A stretch of DNA of 16,325 nt from Algoriphagus sp. (GTDB lineage: Bacteria > Bacteroidota > Bacteroidia > Cytophagales > Cyclobacteriaceae). This document shows positions 7,176-14,408 of this stretch, piece by piece (position 1 is the stretch's first letter; every line of letters starts with the position of its first letter). A program made the translations under genes and the position numbers. The stretch spans positions 1 to 16,325 of the forward strand of contig JALRIY010000027.1 of assembly GCA_023255285.1 (NCBI GenBank), written 5' to 3'. Under the pieces are notes generated by a model that was not told the DNA's origin, did not search any database, and saw only the letters and a list, made by a program, of their open reading frames with translations.

Positions 7176-7634
7176 TCACAAAGACTTTTTTCGAAGACCT
7201 TGGAAGAAGTCAAGAAGCAACTGCGTTGATTCTTTCTCTAGTAGTCCTCCGGTCACTTTGGTTTTAGGGTGAAGCATGTGGGTATTGCATTGCCGATAAC
7301 CTCTCTTGGGATCCTTGGCTCCAAAGTAAATTTCAGCAACTTGCGCCCAGTAAAGTGCCCCTGCACACATGGGACAAGGCTCAAGGGTTACATAGAGTCG
7401 ACAATCATTCAGATATTTCCCTCCTAAATAATTTGCCGCAGCTGTAATTGCAAGGACCTCTGCATGTGCAGTGACATCATTCAATTTTTCTGTTTGATTG
7501 TAGGCTCGAGCAATCACCTTATTTTTGGATACCACTACAGCCCCCACAGGAACTTCCCCTTCCTCAAAAGCAAGTTTCGCCTGTTTAAAGGCTTCATTCA
7601 TGAAATAATCGTGGCTGTAAATTTCCAAAAGCAA
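7176..7634 (-). CDS. tadA: tRNA-specific adenosine deaminase (TadA)
   Basis: Deaminates A34 to inosine in the wobble position of tRNA-Arg(ACG), using one zinc ion. The catalytic HAE motif is at residues 57-59 (Glu59 the proton shuttle), and the zinc-binding TLEPCPMCAGAL lies at 83-94 (Cys87, Cys90). The 152-residue length is typical. The start is unusual: no ATG exists upstream of Met12, and starting there would remove the conserved HDYFM segment that precedes the first helix in TadA. A TTG at 7634, or the TTG two codons later at 7628 giving MEIYSHDYFM, is therefore the likely start. The gene begins 8 bp after the stop of the PiT-like gene, implying co-transcription. The closest alternative, guanine deaminase, is less likely given the tRNA-enzyme-like FGAKDPKRG (104-112). 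Confidence 0.93.
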   Translation of the reverse strand: MLLEIYSHDYFMNEAFKQAKLAFEEGEVPVGAVVVSKNKVIARAYNQTEKLNDVTAHAEVLAITAAANYLGGKYLNDCRLYVTLEPCPMCAGALYWAQVAEIYFGAKDPKRGYRQCNTHMLHPKTKVTGGLLEKESTQLLLDFFQGLRKKSL

Positions 7635-7642
7635 AAATAAAA

Positions 7643-8776
7643 TTAAAAAAAGGCTAAAATTTCCTCTCGAACCCCTTTATTGATAAGAATAGCTAATAAT
7701 AACGAGACAAGTAATCCAAATAATGCTTTGTATACATCTTTTCGAGCAAGGGATAGCGCTTTTGCCATCCATGCATTTCGGTTTTTCGCTTTGCCATGTT
7801 TGCCTAGGGCAATAGCCAATTCTCTTCCCGCCAATAATCCAATAAAAACCCATGTGGTACTCATAGGAACATTATTGTAGAGTTTAAAATAAAAGAGTAT
7901 CACTGCATACACCAAATCAACAATAGTTGCTGCCCGAACATCAGTAACGTTGGATTTTTCATTGACGATTTCTTGAATTTTATCCCCCTTTTGGAAAAAC
8001 AAAAAGCCAAGTCCCAAAAACACAAAGCCCGAGTAAACCACAAATTCAAGTGTTCCTAATTGGCGCGGGAGAAAAACCGCGATATTGGCAGCATCCTGCA
8101 TGATCCAAACTGACCACAAGGTGCCGGACGTAATCCATTGAAGAACTAACCAATAGGGCTTTGCTTCTCCTTTTAAATAGTTTCTAACAAACCGCTCCAG
8201 AATAAACCAAACAATAATAGCCAAAACAAATGCTAAAATATACCCCACAAAGCTTTTGAACATGACATCCAAAATTGTTCCTGCTTTGTAGGTAAACACA
8301 TTCAACAATAGAAAAGTAGTTGAAACAGGCATCCGCATTCTAGTCAACACCAGCAGGGCTATTGGCGCAGCAAGTTGTAAATAGACAAAGCTTTCAGGAG
8401 CCTTTTCCAAGCCTGGAACAGACAATCTACCATAACTCACATCCCCATCAAAGTTATACCAACTGTAAAATACCGTGACAATCCAGATTCCACCCATAAA
8501 AATCCAAAGCAACCACCATGGGCGTTTGCTATTGGAGGAAATAAAGGTGCCTATTGTCTGAATACTATCGTTAGCAATCGCAGAATAGGCTGCTAACGCA
8601 AAACCAAACCACATGGCGGCATAGGTGAATGGAGTAACAAGACCAGCAAATGCCAAAAGAATACAAACAGTAATCAAAAAAGGTCGCTCACTTTTGGGAA
8701 AATCAAACATGAGGTATGTTTTTTTTGAAAGCTTCTCTTGGTTGATGTTTTGATCAATCGGCTGTCTCTTTGCCAT
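7643..8776 (-). CDS. PiT-superfamily-like inorganic phosphate permease
   Basis: A 377-residue polytopic inner-membrane protein with about nine or ten hydrophobic segments. It has an internal duplication of the kind seen in PiT transporters. The first half has AIANDSIQTIGTF (67-79) and later MPVSTTF (149-155). The second half has MQDAANIAVFLPRQ (226-239) and later VPMSTTW (303-309). The AND/DAAN and P-x-STT pairs resemble the phosphate-binding repeats of PiT proteins, but the classical GANDVANA signature is altered. I infer a cation-coupled anion permease, phosphate being the leading guess. It heads a minus-strand group with tadA, and its start faces a Na/Pi symporter gene of a different family across 230 bp. 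Chosen start ATG 8776 gives a 30-residue charged N-terminus before the first membrane segment. Confidence 0.72.
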   Translation of the reverse strand: MAKRQPIDQNINQEKLSKKTYLMFDFPKSERPFLITVCILLAFAGLVTPFTYAAMWFGFALAAYSAIANDSIQTIGTFISSNSKRPWWLLWIFMGGIWIVTVFYSWYNFDGDVSYGRLSVPGLEKAPESFVYLQLAAPIALLVLTRMRMPVSTTFLLLNVFTYKAGTILDVMFKSFVGYILAFVLAIIVWFILERFVRNYLKGEAKPYWLVLQWITSGTLWSVWIMQDAANIAVFLPRQLGTLEFVVYSGFVFLGLGFLFFQKGDKIQEIVNEKSNVTDVRAATIVDLVYAVILFYFKLYNNVPMSTTWVFIGLLAGRELAIALGKHGKAKNRNAWMAKALSLARKDVYKALFGLLVSLLLAILINKGVREEILAFF

Positions 8777-8930
8777 TGGATAAAAGCTTGTTGGGTCTCA
8801 GAAGCCAAATTAAAGAAGATATTCCTTACCACGTGTTATTAAATTGTTAATAGAGCATAAAACCTTTGGATGAGGAGAGACTACAAATTGATTTCTGCAA
8901 AAAAAATCCAACTTTTGTGCTTTGAGTTAC

Positions 8931-8961
8931 TTGACACTGCCATTAAAAGCATCTAGCTTTA
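8931..8961 (+). promoter_or_regulatory. candidate promoter of the Na/Pi symporter gene
   Basis: TTGACA (8931-8936) is followed, after 17 bases, by TAGCTTTA (8954-8961), which matches the Bacteroidota -7 box TAnnTTTG at all but the last base. Two TTTG boxes (8914-8917, 8921-8924) lie slightly too far upstream to be its -33 element. If used, transcription would start near 8965, within the SD-like sequence. Confidence 0.35.
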
Positions 8962-8962
8962 A

Positions 8963-8974
8963 AAAGGAGGTGAT
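8963..8974 (+). promoter_or_regulatory. perfect anti-SD complement (AAAGGAGGTGAT) far from the start codon
   Basis: The 12 bases are fully complementary to the usual 3' end of bacterial 16S rRNA (ATCACCTCCTTT). They end 32 bases before the ATG at 9007, too far for normal Shine-Dalgarno use, and no ATG lies nearer. The only close GTG, at 8970, overlaps the motif itself and would encode a 10-codon peptide ending at TGA 9000-9002. None of the other genes here shows such a sequence at a usable distance. Confidence 0.5.
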
Positions 8975-9006
8975 TTTAAGAGTAATTCCGTCAGTAAATT
9001 GACTAA

Positions 9007-10119
9007 ATGGAAGGTTTGGAAGAGCGAAAGCCAAATTCTGTATGGATTTTTTTAAGGTATGGGCAAGTAGTTTTTGCCTTGTTGTTGTTTATTTTTGCCA
9101 TTGACTTACTCACTGTTGCAGTTGGTAGAATCAATAGTGGTCTTGCGTTGGAATTTCTTCAAGCAACAGAAAATCCATTTATCAGTTTGTTTATTGGTCT
9201 ATTAGTCACGGCTCTTATCCAAAGCAGCTCCACAGTCACGGCTAGTGTCGTAGCAATTGTAGCATCGGGTAACCTCACCTTGCAGCAAGCGGTTCCACTT
9301 GTTTTAGGAGCAAATATAGGGACTACCTTAACCTCAACGCTGGTATCCCTTTCTTATCTGATGAATCGTAAAGAATTTCGACGTGCCCTATCAGCGGGGA
9401 TTTCACACGATGTATTTAATATTCTCACCGTTTTTGTGCTTTTCCCACTGGAAATTTCTTTTGGCTTTCTTTCAAAAACAGCTATTCAAATTGCTTCCTG
9501 GTTTGCTGCCGACAACTCTTTCGAAGGACCAATCATTTACAATCGCATGTTTACTAGGTCTTGGACGGATTGGCTTGTAGACCAAATTCAAATTCCACTT
9601 ATTTCCATGTTGCTGTCCATTTTATTGATTTTTTTGGCAATTAAATTTTTGTCCACAGCCATGTATCGTTCTTTTGTAAAAAATACATTCCAGGACATTA
9701 ACAAAGTCATCTTTGAAAAAACAGGGCTGGCATTTTTTTATGGTCTTTTCTTTACTGCGGCAGTACAATCAAGTACAGTGACCACCTCCTTGGTGGTGCC
9801 TTTGGTGGCCAATAAAAAAGTAACGTTAGCAAAAGCTTTTCCTTTCATTATAGGAACGAATATAGGCACCACCATTACGGCTGTCCTTGCCTCCATCTAC
9901 AAACCAGAAGCTGCAATAGCCTTAGCCTTGGTGCATGTCTTATTCAATAGTTTTGGAGCACTGCTATTCTTACCGTTTCAAAACATCAGAATCTTTCCTG
10001 TTTGGATAGCCAATTACATGGGAAAAATTTCACTTCAAAATCGTTTGGTAGGCTTGGCCTACATACTTTTTACCTTTTTTATCATTCCCTTTCTGTTGAT
10101 TTACTTCTCAAAACTTTAA
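9007..10119 (+). CDS. Na/Pi symporter (NptA/PhoU-less Na_Pi_cotrans family)
   Basis: A 370-residue inner-membrane protein of the sodium-dependent phosphate cotransporter family (SLC34-like). The two inverted repeats are clear. In the first, ALIQSSSTVTAS (69-80) is followed by LVLGANIGTTLTS (98-110). In the second, AAVQSSTVTTS (251-261) is followed by FIIGTNIGTTITA (280-292). The QSS and G-x-NIGTT motifs form the Na/Pi binding site in this family. About eight to ten membrane segments are evident. It lacks the C-terminal PhoU-like domain found in many bacterial members. The codon just before ATG 9007 is an in-frame TAA, so the start is fixed. Its stop codon overlaps that of deoC on the other strand. 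The substrate is inferred from the family. Confidence 0.92.
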   Translation: MEGLEERKPNSVWIFLRYGQVVFALLLFIFAIDLLTVAVGRINSGLALEFLQATENPFISLFIGLLVTALIQSSSTVTASVVAIVASGNLTLQQAVPLVLGANIGTTLTSTLVSLSYLMNRKEFRRALSAGISHDVFNILTVFVLFPLEISFGFLSKTAIQIASWFAADNSFEGPIIYNRMFTRSWTDWLVDQIQIPLISMLLSILLIFLAIKFLSTAMYRSFVKNTFQDINKVIFEKTGLAFFYGLFFTAAVQSSTVTTSLVVPLVANKKVTLAKAFPFIIGTNIGTTITAVLASIYKPEAAIALALVHVLFNSFGALLFLPFQNIRIFPVWIANYMGKISLQNRLVGLAYILFTFFIIPFLLIYFSKL

Positions 10120-10778
10120 CCTTCACGCTGCCTCCATTCTTGTAGTAGCGCTTTTGCAGCACTGGTCCCTAATCTGTCTGCTCCCGCATCCAATAATGCC
10201 AAGGCAGTTTGTAGGGTTTTTATTCCTCCACTAGCCTTTATTCCCACGGTAGATGGAAGAATTTGACGCATCAATTTGACATCTTCCACTCGTGCACCAT
10301 AAGGAGCAAAACCCGTGGAAGTTTTTACAAAATCAGCACCAGCATCCTGGCAAATCAAACACGCTTCTTGAATTTGGGCTTGGCTCAAATAAGCAGTTTC
10401 AATAATTACTTTGAGGATTCGATCCCCGTCGTGACAAAGTTTCGACAATTTGGCTAACTCTATTTTTGGCCAGGACATCCCAGAGTGAAAAGCTGTTTGA
10501 GACCAAACTACATCCAGCTCATCTGCACCAGACTCAATGGCAGAAGCCATTTCAGCAATTTTTGCTGCTGTAGATTCAAATCCAAAAGGAAAACCAATGA
10601 CTGTGACTACTTGTAGTTCGTGGGCATCTAGCTCTCTTTTGACTTTCTTGACCCAAAAGGGGGGAACACAAACCCCCAAAACTTGTTCTTGAATCGCCTC
10701 TTCAAGAAATAAGTCTAGTTCCTGATCGGTAATCGTAGGTTTGAGCAAAGTAGATTCTAAAAATCGATTTAATTTCAT
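10116..10778 (-). CDS. deoC: deoxyribose-phosphate aldolase
   Basis: A class I TIM-barrel aldolase that splits 2-deoxyribose-5-phosphate into glyceraldehyde-3-phosphate and acetaldehyde in deoxynucleoside catabolism. The length (220) is standard. The Schiff-base lysine is Lys152 in FVKTSTGFAPYGA (150-162). The proton-relay lysine is Lys181 in GIKASGGIKT (179-188). The catalytic Asp is Asp89 in ADELDVVWS (85-93). The phosphate-binding end motif is GADRLGTSAA (199-208). The segment after Asp89 (VWSQTAFHSG) differs from the common VxNxGALKSG, which is only modest divergence. The gene starts 9 bp after the oxidoreductase gene and is probably co-transcribed with it. No other nucleoside catabolism gene is nearby. 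Confidence 0.95.
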   Translation of the reverse strand: MKLNRFLESTLLKPTITDQELDLFLEEAIQEQVLGVCVPPFWVKKVKRELDAHELQVVTVIGFPFGFESTAAKIAEMASAIESGADELDVVWSQTAFHSGMSWPKIELAKLSKLCHDGDRILKVIIETAYLSQAQIQEACLICQDAGADFVKTSTGFAPYGARVEDVKLMRQILPSTVGIKASGGIKTLQTALALLDAGADRLGTSAAKALLQEWRQREG

Positions 10779-10787
10779 AGAGATAGA

Positions 10788-11996
10788 TTAGGAAACATCA
10801 TTCACGTAATCACTCAAATACATAAATTCCAAAGTAAGTTCGCCATCTCTGGCAATGGTTGCCTTTTCCAAGATGGAGGAATTAGCTTTCCCTAATTCTG
10901 GGATAACCCATTGGCGAAGCTGCTGAGCAAATTCTGTGGAAGATTCTCGCGGAAGTTCACAAGGTAAATTATCAATGGCCATCACCGAAATACTATCCTG
11001 CTTGCCAAATGCTGGAATTTCTTGTGCGGTCTTGCGATCTACGTCATAAATAGGATCTAGGATCGTGGTTGTCCGATGGGTAGTTGGAATCGATCCATTT
11101 AGATCACAGGTGATGTCAGCAATAACTGAAATGGAGAAATTAGAGGATTTTATTGCTTCCAACTCAAATAATCGAGGTGCTTTTGGGTCCCAATAAGCAG
11201 CTGCTATCAAGAGTTCCCCGACCCCGGCGAAAGACAAGAAATGGCTTTCATAGTCCTCAGGATGTGCGTAAAAATGGGTTTGATCAAAGCCTCCATCTGA
11301 TTTTCTTCTGAGATAATCTGAGGAAGAGACGACTACAAATACAGGTTCCTCAAACTGCTGAAAGAGAAATTCTTGGGAGCTTATTTCCTTAATTTTTAAG
11401 ATTTCCAGAATTTCTACTACTCCTTTTCCAACCCTTCCTCTGCCGGTAACGATGATTTTTATGGGGGGGAGCACCACCTTCTTTAATTCTCCTTTTAATC
11501 CTTCCAAATCTTTTAAAGCCATGGCACGACTAATGTTAAATAATCCAGTCTTCTTGCCATACGTCCAAAAAGCCGTGTAGGCTCCCACTATGCCGGCCCA
11601 TCGTCCAAATGCAACGACACGTTCCCCCGCTGGGTTTTTTAACAATTCGTAATCAATTAGGCGTATGGATTTTGCCAAAATAGCTTGGAGTAAGCCTTTA
11701 TTTTTGGCTTGCTTTTTTATGGTATGAGAAAAGAAAAAATAGGTTTTATTTGGAATCAGCTGCTCAATGGGAACCTCCTTTACTCCAAACAAAACATCAA
11801 CATCAGACAAGTCCATAGCGATTTCCACCCCTTTGTCAAGGTATTCCTGATCGGAAAAAGCCCTTAGATTGGATTGCTCTACACAACATTCAAGTTGATC
11901 AGCAAAGGAATCCGCCACTGATTTCAGAATCTCCGGAGTGAATGGAGTTCGTTGATCAGCTGGGATTTTTCCTTCGCGGATAATTCCAATTTTCAT
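10788..11996 (-). CDS. saccharopine dehydrogenase / alanine dehydrogenase-family oxidoreductase
   Basis: A 402-residue NAD(P)-dependent enzyme related to lysine-forming saccharopine dehydrogenase (LYS1) and the lysine-ketoglutarate reductase part of plant and animal LKR/SDH. The N-terminal AlaDH/PNT domain contains MKIGIIREGKIPADQRTP (1-18), GVKEVP (71-76; Lys73 in the position of the catalytic Lys) and FFSHTIKKQ (88-96; His91 in the position of the catalytic His). GRWAGIVGAYTA (131-142) follows. The Rossmann loop is IIVTGRGRVGKG (181-192). Late segments TTTILDPIYDVD (309-320) and MAIDNLPCELPRE (339-351) are typical of the LKR branch. A role in lysine metabolism is therefore an inference; many Bacteroidota carry this gene without proven function. 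It precedes deoC by 9 bp. Confidence 0.82.
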   Translation of the reverse strand: MKIGIIREGKIPADQRTPFTPEILKSVADSFADQLECCVEQSNLRAFSDQEYLDKGVEIAMDLSDVDVLFGVKEVPIEQLIPNKTYFFFSHTIKKQAKNKGLLQAILAKSIRLIDYELLKNPAGERVVAFGRWAGIVGAYTAFWTYGKKTGLFNISRAMALKDLEGLKGELKKVVLPPIKIIVTGRGRVGKGVVEILEILKIKEISSQEFLFQQFEEPVFVVVSSSDYLRRKSDGGFDQTHFYAHPEDYESHFLSFAGVGELLIAAAYWDPKAPRLFELEAIKSSNFSISVIADITCDLNGSIPTTHRTTTILDPIYDVDRKTAQEIPAFGKQDSISVMAIDNLPCELPRESSTEFAQQLRQWVIPELGKANSSILEKATIARDGELTLEFMYLSDYVNDVS

Positions 11997-12254
11997 AAAA
12001 GTTAGTCATTTGGGTTTTACATAAGAATAATCCACAATCCTACTTGCCGTTTGAGCTTGGTTGAATCAATGCAGATAACCAAATTATCCATGCTTCATAT
12101 TCCTCAATTGCGAAAAAAAAGCGGGAAAATTAAGATTACTACTACAATTTAAAACTTTTTAATTCACCACTTACCTGCCCAACTTGAGAATTTATGGGGA
12201 GTAGAAACCAATATATAGACAGTCTTTTATCGCCTTGACCAAACTAGTGTAGTC
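11997..12254. other. intergenic region upstream of the oxidoreductase gene
   Basis: There is no coding frame of note. The region should hold the minus-strand promoter for the oxidoreductase-deoC pair. A short inverted repeat GATAA-CCAAA-TTATC (12074-12088) overlaps a possible minus-strand -7 box TAATTTGG (12086-12079), so it could be an operator, but both elements are weak. The right end runs into the FKBP terminator. Confidence 0.4.
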
Positions 12255-12279
12255 AAAAAAAGAGGGGCTAGAAGCCCCT
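12255..12279 (-). terminator. intrinsic terminator of the nrnA-FKBP operon
   Basis: On the minus strand AGGGGCT (12279-12273) pairs with AGCCCCT (12269-12263) around a TCT loop. CT and then six T residues follow (12262-12255). It begins three bases after the stop codon of the last FKBP gene. Confidence 0.9.
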
Positions 12280-12282
12280 TCA

Positions 12283-12831
12283 TTAATCTATTCCTAAAAA
12301 ATCTACTTCAAAAATTAAAATAGAGTTTTCGGGGATTTTGTCATTGTTATTTTGACTGCTATACCCATAAGGTGATGGTATTACAATCAGCGCCTTGGAG
12401 GTAGGCCGAAGTCGTTTGAAAGCCACATCCCAACCTGTGATCACGGTTGATCCCCCAATAACAAAACTTAAAGGGGCATACACTCTTCCTTCTACAAAAA
12501 TATTATTGAGTTGAGCGACTGATTCGTAGGACGTATCAAAAATACTCCCTGTTTCCATTAAGCTCCCAATGTAATCCGTGTAGACAACAGTATTGTTGGT
12601 AGGTCTGGAGCCAGTTCCCTCCCGCTGTACAATGACCACCACTCCACTTGGATCGTGAATCCGGTAGAGACTATCAATTTGGGCGGTGTCTAAATAGGCA
12701 TCAATTTTCTTTCGATCTATAGCTAGATTTCCCTCAAAATCATAAGCAGGGCCTTGATCAAACGGGTTTGTCGTTTCGCAAGCACTAAAGCCAACTAGAA
12801 GGAATAAAAGAAGAAGGTAGGTTCGCATCAT
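12283..12831 (-). CDS. FKBP-type peptidyl-prolyl isomerase lipoprotein (third in operon)
   Basis: A 182-residue secreted lipoprotein. A hydrophobic signal (residues 4-15) ends in the lipobox FSAC with acylated Cys18. The FKBP domain spans about 62-181. FKBP pocket residues are recognisable: Phe98-Asp99 in SIFDTS (96-101), VITGWD (130-135) with the floor Trp134, PYGYSS (154-159) and IFEVDFLGI near the end. Between the FDTS strand and the next strand is an insertion of about 16 residues (SVAQLNNIFVEGRVYAP) that is absent from FKBP12. By family it catalyses Xaa-Pro isomerisation and acts in the periplasm or outer membrane. Its ATG overlaps the stop of the preceding FKBP gene as ATGA. It could correspond to the gliding-motility protein GldI, but that identity needs comparison. 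Confidence 0.88.
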   Translation of the reverse strand: MMRTYLLLLFLLVGFSACETTNPFDQGPAYDFEGNLAIDRKKIDAYLDTAQIDSLYRIHDPSGVVVIVQREGTGSRPTNNTVVYTDYIGSLMETGSIFDTSYESVAQLNNIFVEGRVYAPLSFVIGGSTVITGWDVAFKRLRPTSKALIVIPSPYGYSSQNNNDKIPENSILIFEVDFLGID

Positions 12832-13388
12832 GGATTTAAATTCGGTCCCTTGGTGATCTGTGCAAGTTCGAGTTCAAAAATCAACGGAGAATTAGCTGGG
12901 ATTTCACCGCTACTTTGTGTTCCATAGCCTAGTCTAGATGGAAAAATAACTGTAGCTTTTTCACCAGGATGCATCATTGAAATAGCAAACTCGAATCCAC
13001 TAATGGTAAATCCATATCCAATGGCATAGCGCAAGGGCTCATACCGCCTACTAGAGTTATAGATGCCATTATCCTTGGCTACTTGTTCGATCGAGGTATC
13101 AAAAATCTTATTACTGAGTGTCTTGCCCACGTAATTTACAGAGACAGTATCACCCCTTGGAATGCTGTTTCTTTCGTCCTTTACAGATACTTGCCAAAAC
13201 ATATAAAACCCTTCAAAAGGCTCACTATATTCCTTTACACCAGTAATTGGATTTTCTTGTAGGTATTTTTCAATTGCTTCTTTGTCGCGCTCCAAGATAG
13301 CCTCTTGGGTTTGATCAGCATCTACACAAGAAAACAAGGATAGTGAGCCTAATAGTAGCGTAATAGAGGAAAGGAATCTAAATTTCAT
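12828..13388 (-). CDS. FKBP-type peptidyl-prolyl isomerase lipoprotein (second in operon)
   Basis: A 186-residue lipoprotein with signal peptide 1-20 and lipobox LFSC (Cys21). The FKBP domain spans about 60-180. The IFDTS strand is kept, followed by the same kind of insertion as in its neighbours (EQVAKDNGIYNSSRRYEP). The pocket-floor motif reads TISGFEFAI, with Phe where FKBP12 and both neighbouring proteins have Trp. Aromatic replacement is found in active FKBPs, but isomerase activity may be reduced. The LGYGTQ loop and IFELELAQI end strand are present. The gene lies 39 bp after the first FKBP gene and overlaps the third by 4 bp (ATGA), so the set was probably built by tandem duplication. 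A GldI-like role is possible for this one too. Confidence 0.87.
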   Translation of the reverse strand: MKFRFLSSITLLLGSLSLFSCVDADQTQEAILERDKEAIEKYLQENPITGVKEYSEPFEGFYMFWQVSVKDERNSIPRGDTVSVNYVGKTLSNKIFDTSIEQVAKDNGIYNSSRRYEPLRYAIGYGFTISGFEFAISMMHPGEKATVIFPSRLGYGTQSSGEIPANSPLIFELELAQITKGPNLNP

Positions 13389-13427
13389 TAGTTAGTTTTT
13401 GGAGTCTGTGATAGATGAAGTAGACCG

Positions 13428-14354
13428 TTACTTTTGAACGTCTGTTACTTCTACGTCAAACACAAGGATAGAGTTGGCTGGAATCAAAGCTCCAGCACCC
13501 CCTTCGCCATATCCTAAAGGTGAAGGAATGATCAACTTGGCCTTAGAACCTTTCTTCAAAAGCATCAATCCTTCATCCCATCCAGGGATGACTTGTCCCA
13601 TTCCCACATTCACAGGAAGTGGCTCGTAAGGTCGGCCTTCATTAAAAATATTATTTGCCTTTGCAATCTCTGGAATAGAGGAATCGAATAGCGTTCCATC
13701 TAACAAATAGCCAGCGTAATTCACATAAAGAGTCGTGCCGGGTGTAATGGCTTCCCCTATTCCCTCTTTTTCAATCACGTAATACAGGCCATTTTCAGTC
13801 TTCTGTGCCTGTAAATTGTTTTTGGCCAAATAGGCTTCGATGGTCTTTGATTCCTCAACCAAAAGCTCCTTTGCACGCTCAACTGACTTTTCTTGTTCCT
13901 TCTGCATCGCCTCTTCGTAAAACGCCTGCATTTCGGCTTCCGTTTTTACTTCATACGCACCAAGTCTTACCTTAATCAAATCACCTTCTTGGATAGGCGC
14001 AGGCTGGTTTCCACTAAAAATAATTTTTGCCGCAGCTTCAAAAGTAATCGAATCGCCTACTTTCAACCCTAAAAAGATCTCATCCATTCCATTCTGGGGC
14101 TTTAAAGTATCGTTTGCCATTAGGTAGCCTGGAAATGGCTGCGTCAAGGTACTATAAATTACAGAGTCAGACTTAGTCATTATTTCTAAGTTGTACAACA
14201 GGAAATTTCCATTTGCAGGCTTTTCTTTTCCTTCTTTGATATAAGTAAATTCGATAGCATCCTGTTCGGTAACTTGAGTTTTTTGACAAGATGAAAGGGT
14301 AGTCACTCCTGTAATCAAGGTAAACAGAAGAACTAGGGATTTGTAATTTTTCAT
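13428..14354 (-). CDS. two-domain FKBP-type peptidyl-prolyl isomerase lipoprotein (first in operon)
   Basis: A 308-residue lipoprotein with signal peptide 1-22 and lipobox LSSC (Cys23). The C-terminal FKBP domain (about 188-308) looks catalytically complete: Tyr213, Phe223 and Asp224 in YLLDGTLFDSS, VIPGWDEGL (255-263), LGYGEGGAG (280-288), and FDVEVTDV at the end. It has the same insertion as its neighbours (EIAKANNIFNEGRPYEP). The N-terminal region (about 36-137) has FKBP-like elements (MDEIFLGLKVGDSITF, 90-105) but lacks the FD and GW pocket residues, so it is probably a degenerate FKBP domain for binding or dimerisation. A charged, coiled-coil-like linker (138-178) joins them. ATG 14354 is chosen because it places a signal peptide at the N-terminus; the longer frame from 14402 adds 16 residues before it. 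Confidence 0.88.
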   Translation of the reverse strand: MKNYKSLVLLFTLITGVTTLSSCQKTQVTEQDAIEFTYIKEGKEKPANGNFLLYNLEIMTKSDSVIYSTLTQPFPGYLMANDTLKPQNGMDEIFLGLKVGDSITFEAAAKIIFSGNQPAPIQEGDLIKVRLGAYEVKTEAEMQAFYEEAMQKEQEKSVERAKELLVEESKTIEAYLAKNNLQAQKTENGLYYVIEKEGIGEAITPGTTLYVNYAGYLLDGTLFDSSIPEIAKANNIFNEGRPYEPLPVNVGMGQVIPGWDEGLMLLKKGSKAKLIIPSPLGYGEGGAGALIPANSILVFDVEVTDVQK

Positions 14355-14408
14355 AAAGTATGAGGTGTAAGTCAAATTTAATTCGTTAAAGGTAAGTGTC
14401 AATACAGC

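Larger units (their letters stand above)
8777..9006. promoter_or_regulatory. divergent regulatory region between two phosphate-transporter-type genes
   Basis: This 230-bp region must serve transcription in both directions. It contains an AT-rich inverted repeat TATTAA-ATTG-TTAATA (8837-8852) and next to it a near-palindrome around CACGTG (8830-8835). Either could be a regulator site, but neither matches a motif I can name. The right part contains a plus-strand promoter candidate (8931-8961) and a Shine-Dalgarno-like 12-mer (8963-8974), described separately. Confidence 0.4.
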
